Positions 1 to 6,167 of a stretch of DNA of 18,939 nucleotides are shown in pieces. The translations under genes were made by a program, and so were the position numbers. Source of the DNA: an uncultured Geobacter sp. (GTDB lineage: Bacteria; Desulfobacterota; Desulfuromonadia; Geobacterales; Geobacteraceae); assembly GCA_937886325.1 (NCBI GenBank), contig CALABV010000227.1:1-18939 (forward strand). Reading direction: 5' to 3'. Below the pieces are notes generated by a model. It was given only the letters and a program-made list of their open reading frames with translations. It was not told the origin of the DNA and searched no databases. Numbering within the stretch: position 1 is the stretch's first letter; each line of letters starts with the position of its first letter.

Positions 1-47
1 GCGGGGTCAAAGGGGACAGGGCTTATCAAGCCCGTCAGGCTCAACCA
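1..47. repeat. Terminal overlap showing a circular molecule (left copy)
   Basis: These 47 bases are identical to the last 47 bases of the window (18893-18939). Joining the ends keeps the replication gene open through the junction, so this is best read as an assembly overlap of a circle of 18,892 bp and not as a biological terminal repeat. Confidence 0.93.
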
Positions 48-215
48 ACGGTGCGTCCGAGTCGGAAAGAGGAGTGCTGGTTTGTTCCCGTGCGTGAAAA
101 GAAGGACAGGCAGTTGAAGCTTTTCAAGGATCCTGTGTGCGGCAAACGCTGGTTTTTCAATACAAGGGTTTACGACGTAAACCGCTATGTCCAGGACCAC
201 AGCAGGTTTTTATAA
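1..215 (+). CDS. Putative replication initiator, C-terminal part (continues from 18214-18939)
   Basis: This is the 3' end of the gene that begins at 18214. The first whole codon in the window is at 3, and the frame ends at TAA 213-215. Across the circular junction it gives residues ~227-297 of a 297-residue protein. The tail is basic and aromatic (motifs CWFVPV, KRWFFN, VYDVNRYVQ) with no recognised domain. The frame stays open over the join and the novel part (48-215) continues with the same codon style, which is the main evidence that the replicon is circular. A hairpin with a T-run at 218-246 follows the stop directly. The likely function is argued in the 5' part entry. It could instead be a plasmid DNA-binding regulator. 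Confidence 0.75.
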   Translation, partial: GVKGDRAYQARQAQPTVRPSRKEECWFVPVREKKDRQLKLFKDPVCGKRWFFNTRVYDVNRYVQDHSRFL

Positions 216-217
216 TG

Positions 218-246
218 AAACGCTGTTTCCAAAATTTTAGCGTTTT
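218..246 (+). terminator. Rho-independent terminator after the replication gene
   Basis: AAACGCT (218-224) pairs with AGCGTTT (239-245) around a 14-nt loop. The stem ends in TTTT and starts three bases after the stop codon of the putative initiator. The stem is short but well placed. Confidence 0.5.
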
Positions 247-477
247 CGTTCACCCTAAAGGGGTCGTTGGCCGTATGGGGCCTTTGCTCCGGCAGGCACT
301 CCGTTGTGATGCCGGTATTGACGTTGTCTTTTTGGGAGGTTGTTATAAACGCCTTCGTGCGTATGTGTGGGGCACCAGCTGGTGCTGTAGGCACGTGCTT
401 TGGTGTGCGATCAAGGCGTCAATGGGGCACCCCCGCCGTCGGCCGCGCGTATTTCAACTTTGGAGCTTGTTATTGCC
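247..477. other. Intergenic region with clustered short palindromes, no supported gene
   Basis: About 230 bases lie between the initiator gene and the nuclease operon. I see no frame with a ribosome binding site or recognisable protein. The region holds a CCGGCA/TGCCGG inverted repeat (289-294 with 310-315), a perfect 14-nt palindrome GCACCAGCTGGTGC (372-385), GCACGTGC (391-398) and a GGGGCACCCC near 425. A TTGACG at 319 and TATAAA near 346 are too far apart for a convincing promoter, although some promoter for the nuclease operon should be here. Confidence 0.4.
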
Positions 478-981
478 ATGAAATATTTTCAAGTCTTTAT
501 CATTTTCACCGCTCTCTCCGTTGCTTCGGCTCATGAGCGGGTTCTTGTTGCATATGTCGTCGATGGAGATACTATCATTGTAAAACGGGGCGGTCGCACT
601 GAAAAAGTCAGGCTTATCGGTATCGACACTCCGGAGAGCAAGGAAAATTCAAAAGCTTTCCGCGATGCCGAAAGAAAGGGTTCTGATATATCCGTGATTA
701 TTTCCCAGGGTAAAAAGGCAACATCCTTCCTCCGGGGACTTATCAAAAAGGGCGATTCCGTTTCTCTTGAGTTCGACGTGGTTGAGCGGGATAAATACGG
801 TCGCTTTCTTGCCTATGTGTACCTCGGCGACGGTCGTTTCTTGAATGAGCTTATTGTTAAATCGGGCTTTGCCTATGTTATGTCCATTCCGCCAAACGTT
901 AAACACAAAAACAAGTTCATCGAAGCCTTTAAATACGCACGCGAAAACAAACTCGGCCTTTGGGCTGGTAAATTTCAGTGA
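478..981 (+). CDS. Secreted thermonuclease (SNase family)
   Basis: A 167-residue staphylococcal-nuclease-fold enzyme (TNase/SNase), expected to cleave DNA and RNA in a Ca2+-dependent way. The start at ATG 478 is chosen because it opens with a signal peptide (MKYFQVFIIFTALSVASA, then HERV), and GGAG lies 12 nt upstream. The family core is clear: VVDGDT at 27-32, then R45, D50, T51 and E53 in VRLIGIDTPE, and R109 in DKYGRF. The R-to-D (5) and D-to-E (3) spacings match the R35/D40/E43 triad of nuclease A, and R109 fits R87. The protein is therefore probably active in the periplasm or outside the cell. It heads a tight operon: the next gene starts 11 bases after this stop, with its ribosome binding site overlapping the stop codon. 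Secreted SNases on plasmids may degrade incoming or environmental DNA; that role here is inferred. Confidence 0.93.
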   Translation: MKYFQVFIIFTALSVASAHERVLVAYVVDGDTIIVKRGGRTEKVRLIGIDTPESKENSKAFRDAERKGSDISVIISQGKKATSFLRGLIKKGDSVSLEFDVVERDKYGRFLAYVYLGDGRFLNELIVKSGFAYVMSIPPNVKHKNKFIEAFKYARENKLGLWAGKFQ

Positions 982-991
982 GGTGATATTT

Positions 992-1429
992 ATGTTTTCA
1001 TCAGAAATGGTTCAAGATGTCCAGAAATGCTTTCCCGATTTATATTCTCCCAACGATCCCGATCTTATTTTGATCTCGGATTATTCGATTTTTCGTTCCG
1101 GCACATTGGAGTTAATCAACGACTTGTTTGATGAGCTGGGAACTTACGGATTGATATCCGACATCCCCTCGGATGTTCTTTTTGTTTTCCAGAAACGCTT
1201 TGAATCCTATTTGAATATCTTCCCCGATTTGCGGGACCGTCTTACTTCCAGTGTTTCTGATATAACCCGGAAGCTTTCAAATGCTCGTGAAGAAGTAGGC
1301 TCCGGCTCTTTTATCGAATGGCTTTATTCCAAAAAACGCCGGCGCACGCTTGCAAAGATTTCTTATTATGATTTCATCCGTGATCTTGAAGGGTATGTTC
1401 GTCATTTTCTATTTTCAAAGGCAAACTGA
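992..1429 (+). CDS. Uncharacterised 145-residue protein in the nuclease operon
   Basis: The ATG at 992 follows an AGGTGA ribosome binding site (981-986) that overlaps the nuclease stop. The stop TGA (1427-1429) shares its last base with the ATG of the next gene. The sequence has no signal peptide or membrane helix, so the product is probably cytoplasmic. It looks alpha-helical, with an acidic aromatic N-terminal half (FPDLY, DPDLILISDYSIF) and a basic stretch SKKRRRTLAKISYYDF near residues 115-130. I do not recognise a family. Its place between a secreted nuclease and a lipoprotein, with start/stop coupling, suggests all three are made together. It could be an immunity or accessory factor, but nothing in the sequence proves this. 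Confidence 0.75.
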   Translation: MFSSEMVQDVQKCFPDLYSPNDPDLILISDYSIFRSGTLELINDLFDELGTYGLISDIPSDVLFVFQKRFESYLNIFPDLRDRLTSSVSDITRKLSNAREEVGSGSFIEWLYSKKRRRTLAKISYYDFIRDLEGYVRHFLFSKAN

Positions 1430-1824
1430 TGCATAAGGTCCTGACCCTTTCTATACTTCTTTTGCTTTCATGTTATGAAGGCGCTCATTATTTGAATGAA
1501 TATTCTTCTTGTGATCTTGAAATGATTTTTGTATCTGATGGTTCTCTCGAACCTTCGTTTAATGGCTATACCGAACGATACACGCTTTTCCTTCCTTGCG
1601 GCAATGATTCAGTATATATTACTGCCGTTGCTGAAAGTCCGGAGGCCTCCGTTTTTATAGACGGCGTGCTTCAGGTAAGTGGGAGGCCTCCGGAACCCGT
1701 CTCCTTTGATGAGTATAAGCTTGTTTCGATTAAGGTCCTTAATAATGCAGGTGATGAAAAGTCATACTTCATCGAGTTTATAGAACTTATCGAGGAGTGC
1801 GACACCCCCGCCCTGCATAGGTGA
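1429..1824 (+). CDS. Lipoprotein with a cadherin-like beta-sandwich domain
   Basis: A 131-residue protein whose first 15 residues form a lipoprotein signal (MHKVLTLSILLLLSC), with the lipidated cysteine predicted at C15. The rest, about residues 30-118, fits the cadherin-like beta-sandwich domain (PF12733 type) often found in spirochaete and clostridial surface proteins: a SLEPSFNGYTERYTLFLP start, a V-x-I-x-A strand pair, an AxVFIDGVLQVSG strand-turn and a DEKSYFIEF ending. One such domain is present, so the protein is short and is probably anchored on the periplasmic or outer face of a membrane. Its ATG overlaps the previous stop (TGATG). It may protect against, tether or localise the nuclease encoded first in the operon, which is inference from context only. 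Confidence 0.8.
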   Translation: MHKVLTLSILLLLSCYEGAHYLNEYSSCDLEMIFVSDGSLEPSFNGYTERYTLFLPCGNDSVYITAVAESPEASVFIDGVLQVSGRPPEPVSFDEYKLVSIKVLNNAGDEKSYFIEFIELIEECDTPALHR

Positions 1825-2346
1825 AAAATGCCCGCCCTTTTTCCCGTTCCGTTATCCTCTGTATCATAAAACTTGTCGCATCGGAAGGGACAGACTGCCC
1901 GTATGTGAGCAATCGTTGTCTGTAGCGTCCTTTCGCGCGGCAAACCACCGCCACCTTAGCTGATTTTAGTTTGTGCCGGTTCCGCGGGCAACTTCCGATC
2001 AACATGGGATTATGTCGCATTGCGGCCTTATTGGTTTAATGAAACTTTCACCCGTTCACATACTTAGAGTATCAGGGTACTTGCTCCATCGAAGCCGCAA
2101 TGTTCCCTCGCCTACGGACGCCGGCCGCACCCCCTCGGCATCGTGCCTCGGGGGCCGCTCGCTCGTCCTCCGCTCGCTGCGGCCGGCGTCCTCCGGTTCG
2201 GCGAACATAATCCATGTTATCGTAAGTTGCTGTGCGCTATTTTCGTTTGTGCTTTTTTGGAGCTTGTCCGGTGGTGGCGGTTTGCCTTGTGCGTTATTTG
2301 CGTGTGGGGCAGACTGTCCCCTGGTTGCTGTCATGCGGGCATTTTT
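1821..2346. repeat. Large imperfect inverted repeat, possible replication origin
   Basis: Four blocks recur in inverted order about a centre near 2150. Left 1988-2018 pairs with right 2201-2230 (28 matches, one mismatch, three 1-base gaps). Left 1939-1955 pairs with 2270-2286 (15/17), 1887-1900 with 2307-2320 (13/14, GGGCAGnCTGTCCC), and 1824-1835 with 2335-2346 (GCGGGCATTTTT). The left arm carries about 95 extra bases (2019-2115), which are themselves closed by CATTGCGGC (2018-2026) and GCCGCAATG (2094-2102) and contain a small ATACT-TAG-AGTAT hairpin. I find no credible gene here. A structured origin or centromere is plausible, as is a decayed inverted duplication. Confidence 0.6.
2116..2191. 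repeat. GC-rich cruciform at the centre of the inverted repeat
   Basis: GGACGCCGGCCGCA (2116-2129) is a perfect reverse complement of 2178-2191. Inside the loop a second stem forms from CCCCC and GGC against GCC and GGGGG with TC/TC internal loops. The 14-bp GC-rich stem is far stronger than expected by chance and has no T-run, so it is more likely a DNA structure or protein-binding element than a terminator. Confidence 0.75.
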
Positions 2347-2541
2347 TTTCATCACCCGCCCTGGGCCTTTTGCTGTCATGGCGGCCGCCTTTGGCACGCT
2401 CCGTGCGAAAGGGCACGAATCGCGCCAATTTGACCCTCCCTTTGTTCGGGACAAACCGGCGGCCTTTCCTTTCTCCCTTTTCCATTACTTTTCTCCGTTA
2501 TAAAACTCTCTTCCCCGAGCCCCCGCCCACCCTTTATCGGT
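2347..2541. other. Pyrimidine-rich non-coding stretch
   Basis: Runs of C and T on the plus strand dominate the second half of this stretch (about 2440-2530). Open frames exist on both strands but encode low-complexity, arginine/proline/cysteine-rich products with no ribosome binding sites or recognisable domains. Together with the flanking palindromes this looks like part of an origin region, not a gene. Confidence 0.4.
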
Positions 2542-2595
2542 AAACAAAAAGAGCGACGGAGCGTAAACAGCCACGCACCGTCGCTCTTTTTGTTT
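2542..2595. terminator. Very strong bidirectional terminator
   Basis: An 18-bp perfect inverted repeat (2542-2559 with 2578-2595) has the core AGAGCGACGG / CCGTCGCTCT and is flanked by A-run and T-run on both strands, around an 18-nt loop. It would stop transcription from either side of the structured region. Confidence 0.85.
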
Positions 2596-2646
2596 TTTAT
2601 CTCCCCCGGGCTCAAGGCAAAACAATTCAAAAAACCTCTCCGCATC

Positions 2647-2696
2647 AAACCCCTACGTCAACCCCCCTTTTTGTGAGGGGGTTGTCTCCGGGGTTT
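2647..2696. terminator. Nested hairpin, probable second terminator
   Basis: AAACCCC (2647-2653) pairs with GGGGTTT (2690-2696), and inside it AACCCCC (2660-2666) pairs with GGGGGTT (2677-2683). The stem is followed by ATTTGTCCTTT. Together with the previous terminator it insulates the partition operon from upstream transcription. Confidence 0.55.
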
Positions 2697-2820
2697 ATTT
2701 GTCCTTTATCAAGTTGGCGCCACTGGTGCGCTTTTCGAGTTTTCGTCCGGATTCCGTGAAAGTGCCTTCTCTGCGCTTCTCAGAAGGCCCTGTGCGGGGT
2801 TTTAATCGACCTGGCAAGGG

Positions 2821-2842
2821 TTCCGGTCGCCGGAATATTTTT
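2821..2842 (+). terminator. Small hairpin with T-run ahead of the par promoter
   Basis: TTCCGG-TCG-CCGGAA (2821-2835) is a perfect 6-bp stem with a 3-nt loop, followed by TATTTTT. It lies 22 bases before the -35 box of the partition operon. Confidence 0.45.
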
Positions 2843-2863
2843 AAATTTATGTCTCATTTATGC

Positions 2864-2891
2864 TTGACATTTGTACATTTGTACATATGTA
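2864..2891 (+). promoter_or_regulatory. par operon promoter with embedded operator repeats
   Basis: A consensus -35 TTGACA (2864-2869) is followed 16 nt later by TATGTA (2886-2891) as the -10. The spacer is almost entirely a direct repeat of TTTGTACA (2870-2877 and 2878-2885) followed by a related TATGTA, so TGTACA palindromes sit between the promoter boxes. This is a typical place for autorepression by a partition protein; the small helical protein at 3156 or ParA/ParB are candidate repressors. Confidence 0.7.
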
Positions 2892-2936
2892 GTATTTCGA
2901 TGCTTTTAAGAGTAGATAAACCAAAGGGTTATTCCA

Positions 2937-3122
2937 ATGCTACTAAAACTTGAAATTGATATACCAGAGATACAAGCGGAAGCGGTATCACAGGTATTGA
3001 AGCGCATAGGATTTTCTGAAATCAGGGCATTAAGCTATGATGAGGAAGAAGCATATAACGCCCAATATGGTCTTGAAAAGATAAGGGAGTCTCTGGCCGT
3101 ACAGGGCTTTAATCCGCGGTAA
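2937..3122 (+). CDS. Small acidic protein, first gene of the par operon
   Basis: A 61-residue protein with an AAAGGG ribosome binding site (2923-2928) 8 bases before ATG 2937. It starts as a predicted beta strand (LLKLEIDIP), then has helical segments (AEAVSQVLKRIGF; EEEAYNAQYGLEKIRESL), and ends in basic NPR. The shape resembles small antitoxin-like or partition accessory proteins, but no partner toxin is encoded next to it and I do not recognise a family. It is the first gene after the operator-bearing promoter and lies 33 bases before the next small gene, so it is probably co-transcribed with parA and parB. Confidence 0.65.
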   Translation: MLLKLEIDIPEIQAEAVSQVLKRIGFSEIRALSYDEEEAYNAQYGLEKIRESLAVQGFNPR

Positions 3123-3155
3123 ACAATACATCCGGTCACTCGTCGAGGTGTTTTA

Positions 3156-3329
3156 ATGGACAGAGCAATAATCAGCGCGAAGGATGAAAAGGCGCAGAGT
3201 TTGGTAAAGGAGGCTAAAAAGAAGGCCATCGATCTCGGCCTAACTTTTTCCGACGCCATGCTCCTTCTCATTGGGAAATGGCTCTCCGGGGACGTTTCAA
3301 TCGAGGACAAGAAGGGGGTGCGGAAATGA
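3156..3329 (+). CDS. Ribbon-helix-helix-like small protein, par operon
   Basis: A 57-residue protein starting at ATG 3156, with a GAGGTG ribosome binding site upstream (about 3145-3150). Its stop TGA (3327-3329) overlaps the parA start (ATGA), showing translational coupling. The pattern fits a ribbon-helix-helix fold: a short strand (RAIISAKD), helix one (KAQSLVKEAKKKAIDLG), a turn (LTFSDAM) and helix two (LLLIGKWLSG). Such proteins often repress their own partition or antitoxin operon, and the TGTACA repeats in the promoter at 2870-2885 are a suitable target. Assignment to the fold is from pattern only; an unrelated partition adaptor is possible. Confidence 0.65.
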   Translation: MDRAIISAKDEKAQSLVKEAKKKAIDLGLTFSDAMLLLIGKWLSGDVSIEDKKGVRK

Positions 3330-4048
3330 AATCAATCGCGATCGTGAACCAGAAGGGCGGTTGCGGTAAAACGAGTCTTTCCGTGCTTGTTTCCCTTGCC
3401 CTGGCTTCCACCGGTAAAAAGGTCCTCGCCGTCGATTGCGATCCACAGGCGGGTCTCACTGCGTTTTTCACCAAATCAACCCTTGAACGCGCGGGGGTTT
3501 TCGATTTTTTGACGAGCAGCAACAAAACCGTGGAAGACGTTATGATGCGCATTTCCCGCGACTCCCTGCATGTTGATCTCATCTCCGCGGACTATCGTCT
3601 GGACTCCATCGCCTCGAACCTTGATCCCTACATCATGCAGCGGAAGTTCAAGGACATCAACGAATACGACGTTGTGGTCTTCGACACGCCTCCCACAGTT
3701 CAGGGTATTTCCCGGTCCGCCGCCATGGCCGCGGACAATGTGCTGATCCCCGCGGACATCTCCGAGGCGACGAAAGGCCCCACCCTTTACACGCTCACTT
3801 CCCTGAAAGATATCCAGAAGCAAGGCCAGGTCGTTTTCATCGGCTACAAGGACCCGAAGGAGGACAGCCATTCCTTCAAATCCGAGCTTTCGCGCGAGTT
3901 TATGAACGCGGTGAAGAATAATTACTGTGGCACTATTCCGAAGACCGTGGGCATGGAGAAGGCTATCGCCGACATCGGTTACAAATGGACGCCGCAGAGA
4001 AAAGAAAGAATTCTTCATCCCATTCTTGAAATGACGGGGTTGAAATGA
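3326..4048 (+). CDS. parA: Plasmid partition ATPase ParA
   Basis: A 240-residue ParA/MinD-type P-loop ATPase that would move and position plasmid copies on the nucleoid with ParB. The deviant Walker A box is KGGCGKTS (residues 10-17), the A' box VDCDPQAGLT follows, and Walker B is VVFDTPP. The length is that of small type Ib or phage-like ParA proteins with no N-terminal HTH, so autorepression is probably carried out by a separate protein such as the RHH-like one just upstream. ATG 3326 is chosen over a more upstream in-frame ATG because it aligns with the family start (MKSIAIVNQKGG), has a GGGGGTG ribosome binding site and overlaps the previous stop. The 3' end overlaps parB. Confidence 0.95.
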   Translation: MKSIAIVNQKGGCGKTSLSVLVSLALASTGKKVLAVDCDPQAGLTAFFTKSTLERAGVFDFLTSSNKTVEDVMMRISRDSLHVDLISADYRLDSIASNLDPYIMQRKFKDINEYDVVVFDTPPTVQGISRSAAMAADNVLIPADISEATKGPTLYTLTSLKDIQKQGQVVFIGYKDPKEDSHSFKSELSREFMNAVKNNYCGTIPKTVGMEKAIADIGYKWTPQRKERILHPILEMTGLK

Positions 4049-4797
4049 TGGCTCAGAAAATATTCAAACAGAAATCAATCATGCCCTTTTCAATAAACGA
4101 TCTGGGCATATCCCCGGAGCTTACCGAGGTCCAGGCCCTCATGCCCATCGATCCGAAGGACCGGGATAACCTGAAAAAGGACATCGAGGAGAGCGGAGAA
4201 ATCCGGGATCCCGTCAAGGTGTACGTCAATGGAAACGGGAGTTACCTCATACTGTGCGGCTATAACCGCTGGCGGATCGCCCAGGAGCTCGGGTGGGAAA
4301 ACGTTCCCATCGAGGTTTTAAATCTGTCGCCGGCAGAACGCCAGGAGCTCGTCTGGAAGGACAACCTTAACCGCCGGCACCTCACCAGGGAGCAGAAACA
4401 GCGGCTCATCGATCATTTTCTCAAAACTGATCCGGTACAGTCAAACCGAGATATAGCCAAAAAGACCGGTTCGGATCATAAAACAGTAGGTGAAAGAAGG
4501 ACCAAGCTCGAATCAGGTGGGGAAATTCCCCACCTGAAGGCGGTCAAGGGAAGGGATGGGAAAAACTATTCAAAACCGGCGCCAACCAAATCCGCTTCGG
4601 TCAAGTCTGAGAAAAACAACCGCAATAAAGGTATTTCGTTGGTAAACTCGATCCTTGCGGCCGCTGGTGATCTCGAACCGTTAGAACTTCGCAAACTCGC
4701 TCTCACCACAACGGAAGAATGCCTTAGTCGTTTGAAGGGTACAGAGAGGTTGAAGGTCATCGGAGAATTGAAGAAGGTTATTAAGCGGTACCAGTAG
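4045..4797 (+). CDS. parB: ParB-family partition protein
   Basis: A 250-residue ParB-like CTPase and centromere-binding protein, and the partner of ParA. ATG 4045 overlaps the parA stop; a second ATG at 4048 is equally possible. The N-terminal ParB domain spans about residues 15-110, with GYNRWRIAQEL in place of the usual GERRxRA box and NLNRRHLTREQ as the second conserved block. The central HTH follows (SNRDIAKKTGSDHKTVGERR, then GGEIPHLKAVKGRDGK). The lysine- and serine-rich linker leads to a C-terminal helical part (ELRKLALTTTEECLSRL, LKVIGELKKVIKRY) that may dimerise. The GGEIPHL segment is encoded by a 25-nt DNA palindrome (4513-4537) that recurs in another gene of the same replicon. Confidence 0.93.
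   Translation: MMAQKIFKQKSIMPFSINDLGISPELTEVQALMPIDPKDRDNLKKDIEESGEIRDPVKVYVNGNGSYLILCGYNRWRIAQELGWENVPIEVLNLSPAERQELVWKDNLNRRHLTREQKQRLIDHFLKTDPVQSNRDIAKKTGSDHKTVGERRTKLESGGEIPHLKAVKGRDGKNYSKPAPTKSASVKSEKNNRNKGISLVNSILAAAGDLEPLELRKLALTTTEECLSRLKGTERLKVIGELKKVIKRYQ
4513..4537. repeat. 25-nt palindrome inside parB (copy 1)
   Basis: Arms TCAGGTGGGGAA and TTCCCCACCTGA are perfect reverse complements around a single central A. The first 24 nt recur exactly at 14938-14961 in the hydrolase gene, where a different reading frame is used. A ParB-binding (parS-like) role is a candidate explanation. Confidence 0.85.
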
Positions 4798-4852
4798 TGA
4801 AATGTATTCATCAAGGTGCAATTTGAACTGACACCGCAAGGGAGGTGGCGTT

Positions 4853-6067
4853 ATGGCGGTCGAGTTGAATAATCCTATAACCATCGCTGCAAACAGAGAA
4901 ATAGCTGAAAACAGCAATGTTGCAGGACTACTATCGTTGATTCGACCGGAATGGCAAGCAAAGAAGCTTGTTCAAAGGGTGGTGAAAATTCTACCGGTGG
5001 ACCCAAGCAGTGCTTGTCAGCGTCTATTCAATGCAGCGATTCATGATCTAAAGAAGAAGATACAAGTGGCGGGTGTCGATATTGCTAAGGAAGCGGCTGC
5101 GGCCAACAGGCTTCCTCAAATTAATAGGGCTGAAGATGTAGAAGAGTACAATGTATCAAAGACAATCGATCTAGCCTACTATATGGGCCTATTGACAAGA
5201 CCCGAGTGGCGCAGGCTCACCCGGGTGTATGACATCAGGCGCGACCTCGAGCACGAAGATGACGAATATGAAGCAACTATTGAAGATTGCTTTTACATCT
5301 TTAAGACTTCGATTGAATCGGTACTGGCCAAGGACCCTGTAGAAGTCTTAAGACTCCTTGACATAAAGCAGATTGTAGAGCAGTCGTCAGTAGTTACCCT
5401 TGATCAGACTGTTAGGGAAGAGTACCGAGTCGCTCCCGCCGTTAGGCAGGTGGAGATATATAAGTTCTTGGTCTCAACCGCTCTCGACCCAAACCAACCT
5501 GATATCGTTAGGCAGAACTGTTACATAGCACTCGGAACTTTGAATTCTCTAACGAAGGATCAGGTTAAGATCGAAGTATCCCAAATCTACTCGGACAAGG
5601 TTAAGCGTAAAGGGCTTGATACCTTGACTGCTCGCGTAGCTTACGGTTCAGGGATTCTCCCCTATTTCAAAAAGAGCGTGGTCAAGACGTTTTATTCAAA
5701 CTTCCTCGCACACATGAAAGCAGTTGGTCATGACTTCAGATCCCACTCTAGACATGGAGAACTTCTTAGGGATCTCAGGGAGTCTGGTGGGCTGGCATAC
5801 TGCCCAGATGACATTCTCCCCGAGGTAGTAGAGTGGCTCGCCCTCTGTTATATCGGAGAGCAGAGCTTTGGACAATACTCATCTAGTCGAAATGTCTTTT
5901 ATTCGAATGTGGGCGCACCTCTTGCCAAGGAGCTACTCCTTGATTCCAAGGCTCGTGTGGGGACTGTTTTGAAACAGATCATCGGATATAGCAAAGACAT
6001 AAAGGCGGTGTGCAAGTGGCCTTCCTGCGATAGGCGTGCTCAAGACTTGGTCGACGAGTGCACATAA
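4853..6067 (+). CDS. Uncharacterised protein with HEPN-like RxxxxH motif
   Basis: A 404-residue, probably cytoplasmic, mostly helical protein. ATG 4853 has an excellent ribosome binding site (GGGAGGTGG). The best landmark is residues 126-140, YDIRRDLEHEDDEYE, where R129 and H134 form an R-x4-H motif of the kind found in HEPN ribonucleases, placed in a helix as in that superfamily. The remainder (about 200-400) looks like helical repeats, with a C-rich end (KWPSCDRRAQ). HEPN proteins often act in toxin or anti-phage systems as RNases, and this gene sits between parB and a type I restriction system, which supports a defence role. Codon use is visibly less GC-biased than in parA and parB. Its stop codon lies within the left core of an attC-like fold (6062-6144), so it may be an integron-type cassette gene. 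The exact family is not recognised. Confidence 0.7.
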   Translation: MAVELNNPITIAANREIAENSNVAGLLSLIRPEWQAKKLVQRVVKILPVDPSSACQRLFNAAIHDLKKKIQVAGVDIAKEAAAANRLPQINRAEDVEEYNVSKTIDLAYYMGLLTRPEWRRLTRVYDIRRDLEHEDDEYEATIEDCFYIFKTSIESVLAKDPVEVLRLLDIKQIVEQSSVVTLDQTVREEYRVAPAVRQVEIYKFLVSTALDPNQPDIVRQNCYIALGTLNSLTKDQVKIEVSQIYSDKVKRKGLDTLTARVAYGSGILPYFKKSVVKTFYSNFLAHMKAVGHDFRSHSRHGELLRDLRESGGLAYCPDDILPEVVEWLALCYIGEQSFGQYSSSRNVFYSNVGAPLAKELLLDSKARVGTVLKQIIGYSKDIKAVCKWPSCDRRAQDLVDECT

Positions 6068-6144
6068 CAGATGCATAAGGAATCCAACAACAGCGTCCAT
6101 ATGGGTGCTGGCTGCCGCCCGCGCCGCTGATGCGCATGTTAAAG
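6062..6144 (+). repeat. attC-like recombination site, possible cassette end
   Basis: ACATAAC (6062-6068) approximates the RYYYAAC core and GTTAAAG (6138-6144) the GTTRRRY core. TAACA (6065-6069) pairs with TGTTA (6137-6141), then a 3x3 internal loop, GCAT (6073-6076) with ATGC (6130-6133), and CAGCG (6091-6095) with CGCTG (6125-6129). The stop codon of the upstream gene lies in the first core, as is usual for integron cassettes. The cores are imperfect and no integron integrase is present, so this could be a decayed site or a coincidence. Confidence 0.4.
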
Positions 6145-6167
6145 TAGATTATAAATAGGTATCAGTA

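Noticed and set aside
137..481. 114-codon plus-strand frame overlapping the end of rep
   Set aside because: It overlaps the rep C-terminus in another frame, has no ribosome binding site, and its product lacks any recognisable pattern.
1973..2543. Long open frames on both strands (up to 176 codons)
   Set aside because: No ribosome binding sites and odd, low-complexity residues; they run through the inverted repeat and cruciform and overlap one another in several frames, as expected of GC-rich non-coding DNA.
1821..2860. DnaA boxes or iterons
   Set aside because: No exact TTATCCACA and no regularly spaced direct repeats were found, so the origin call rests only on structure.
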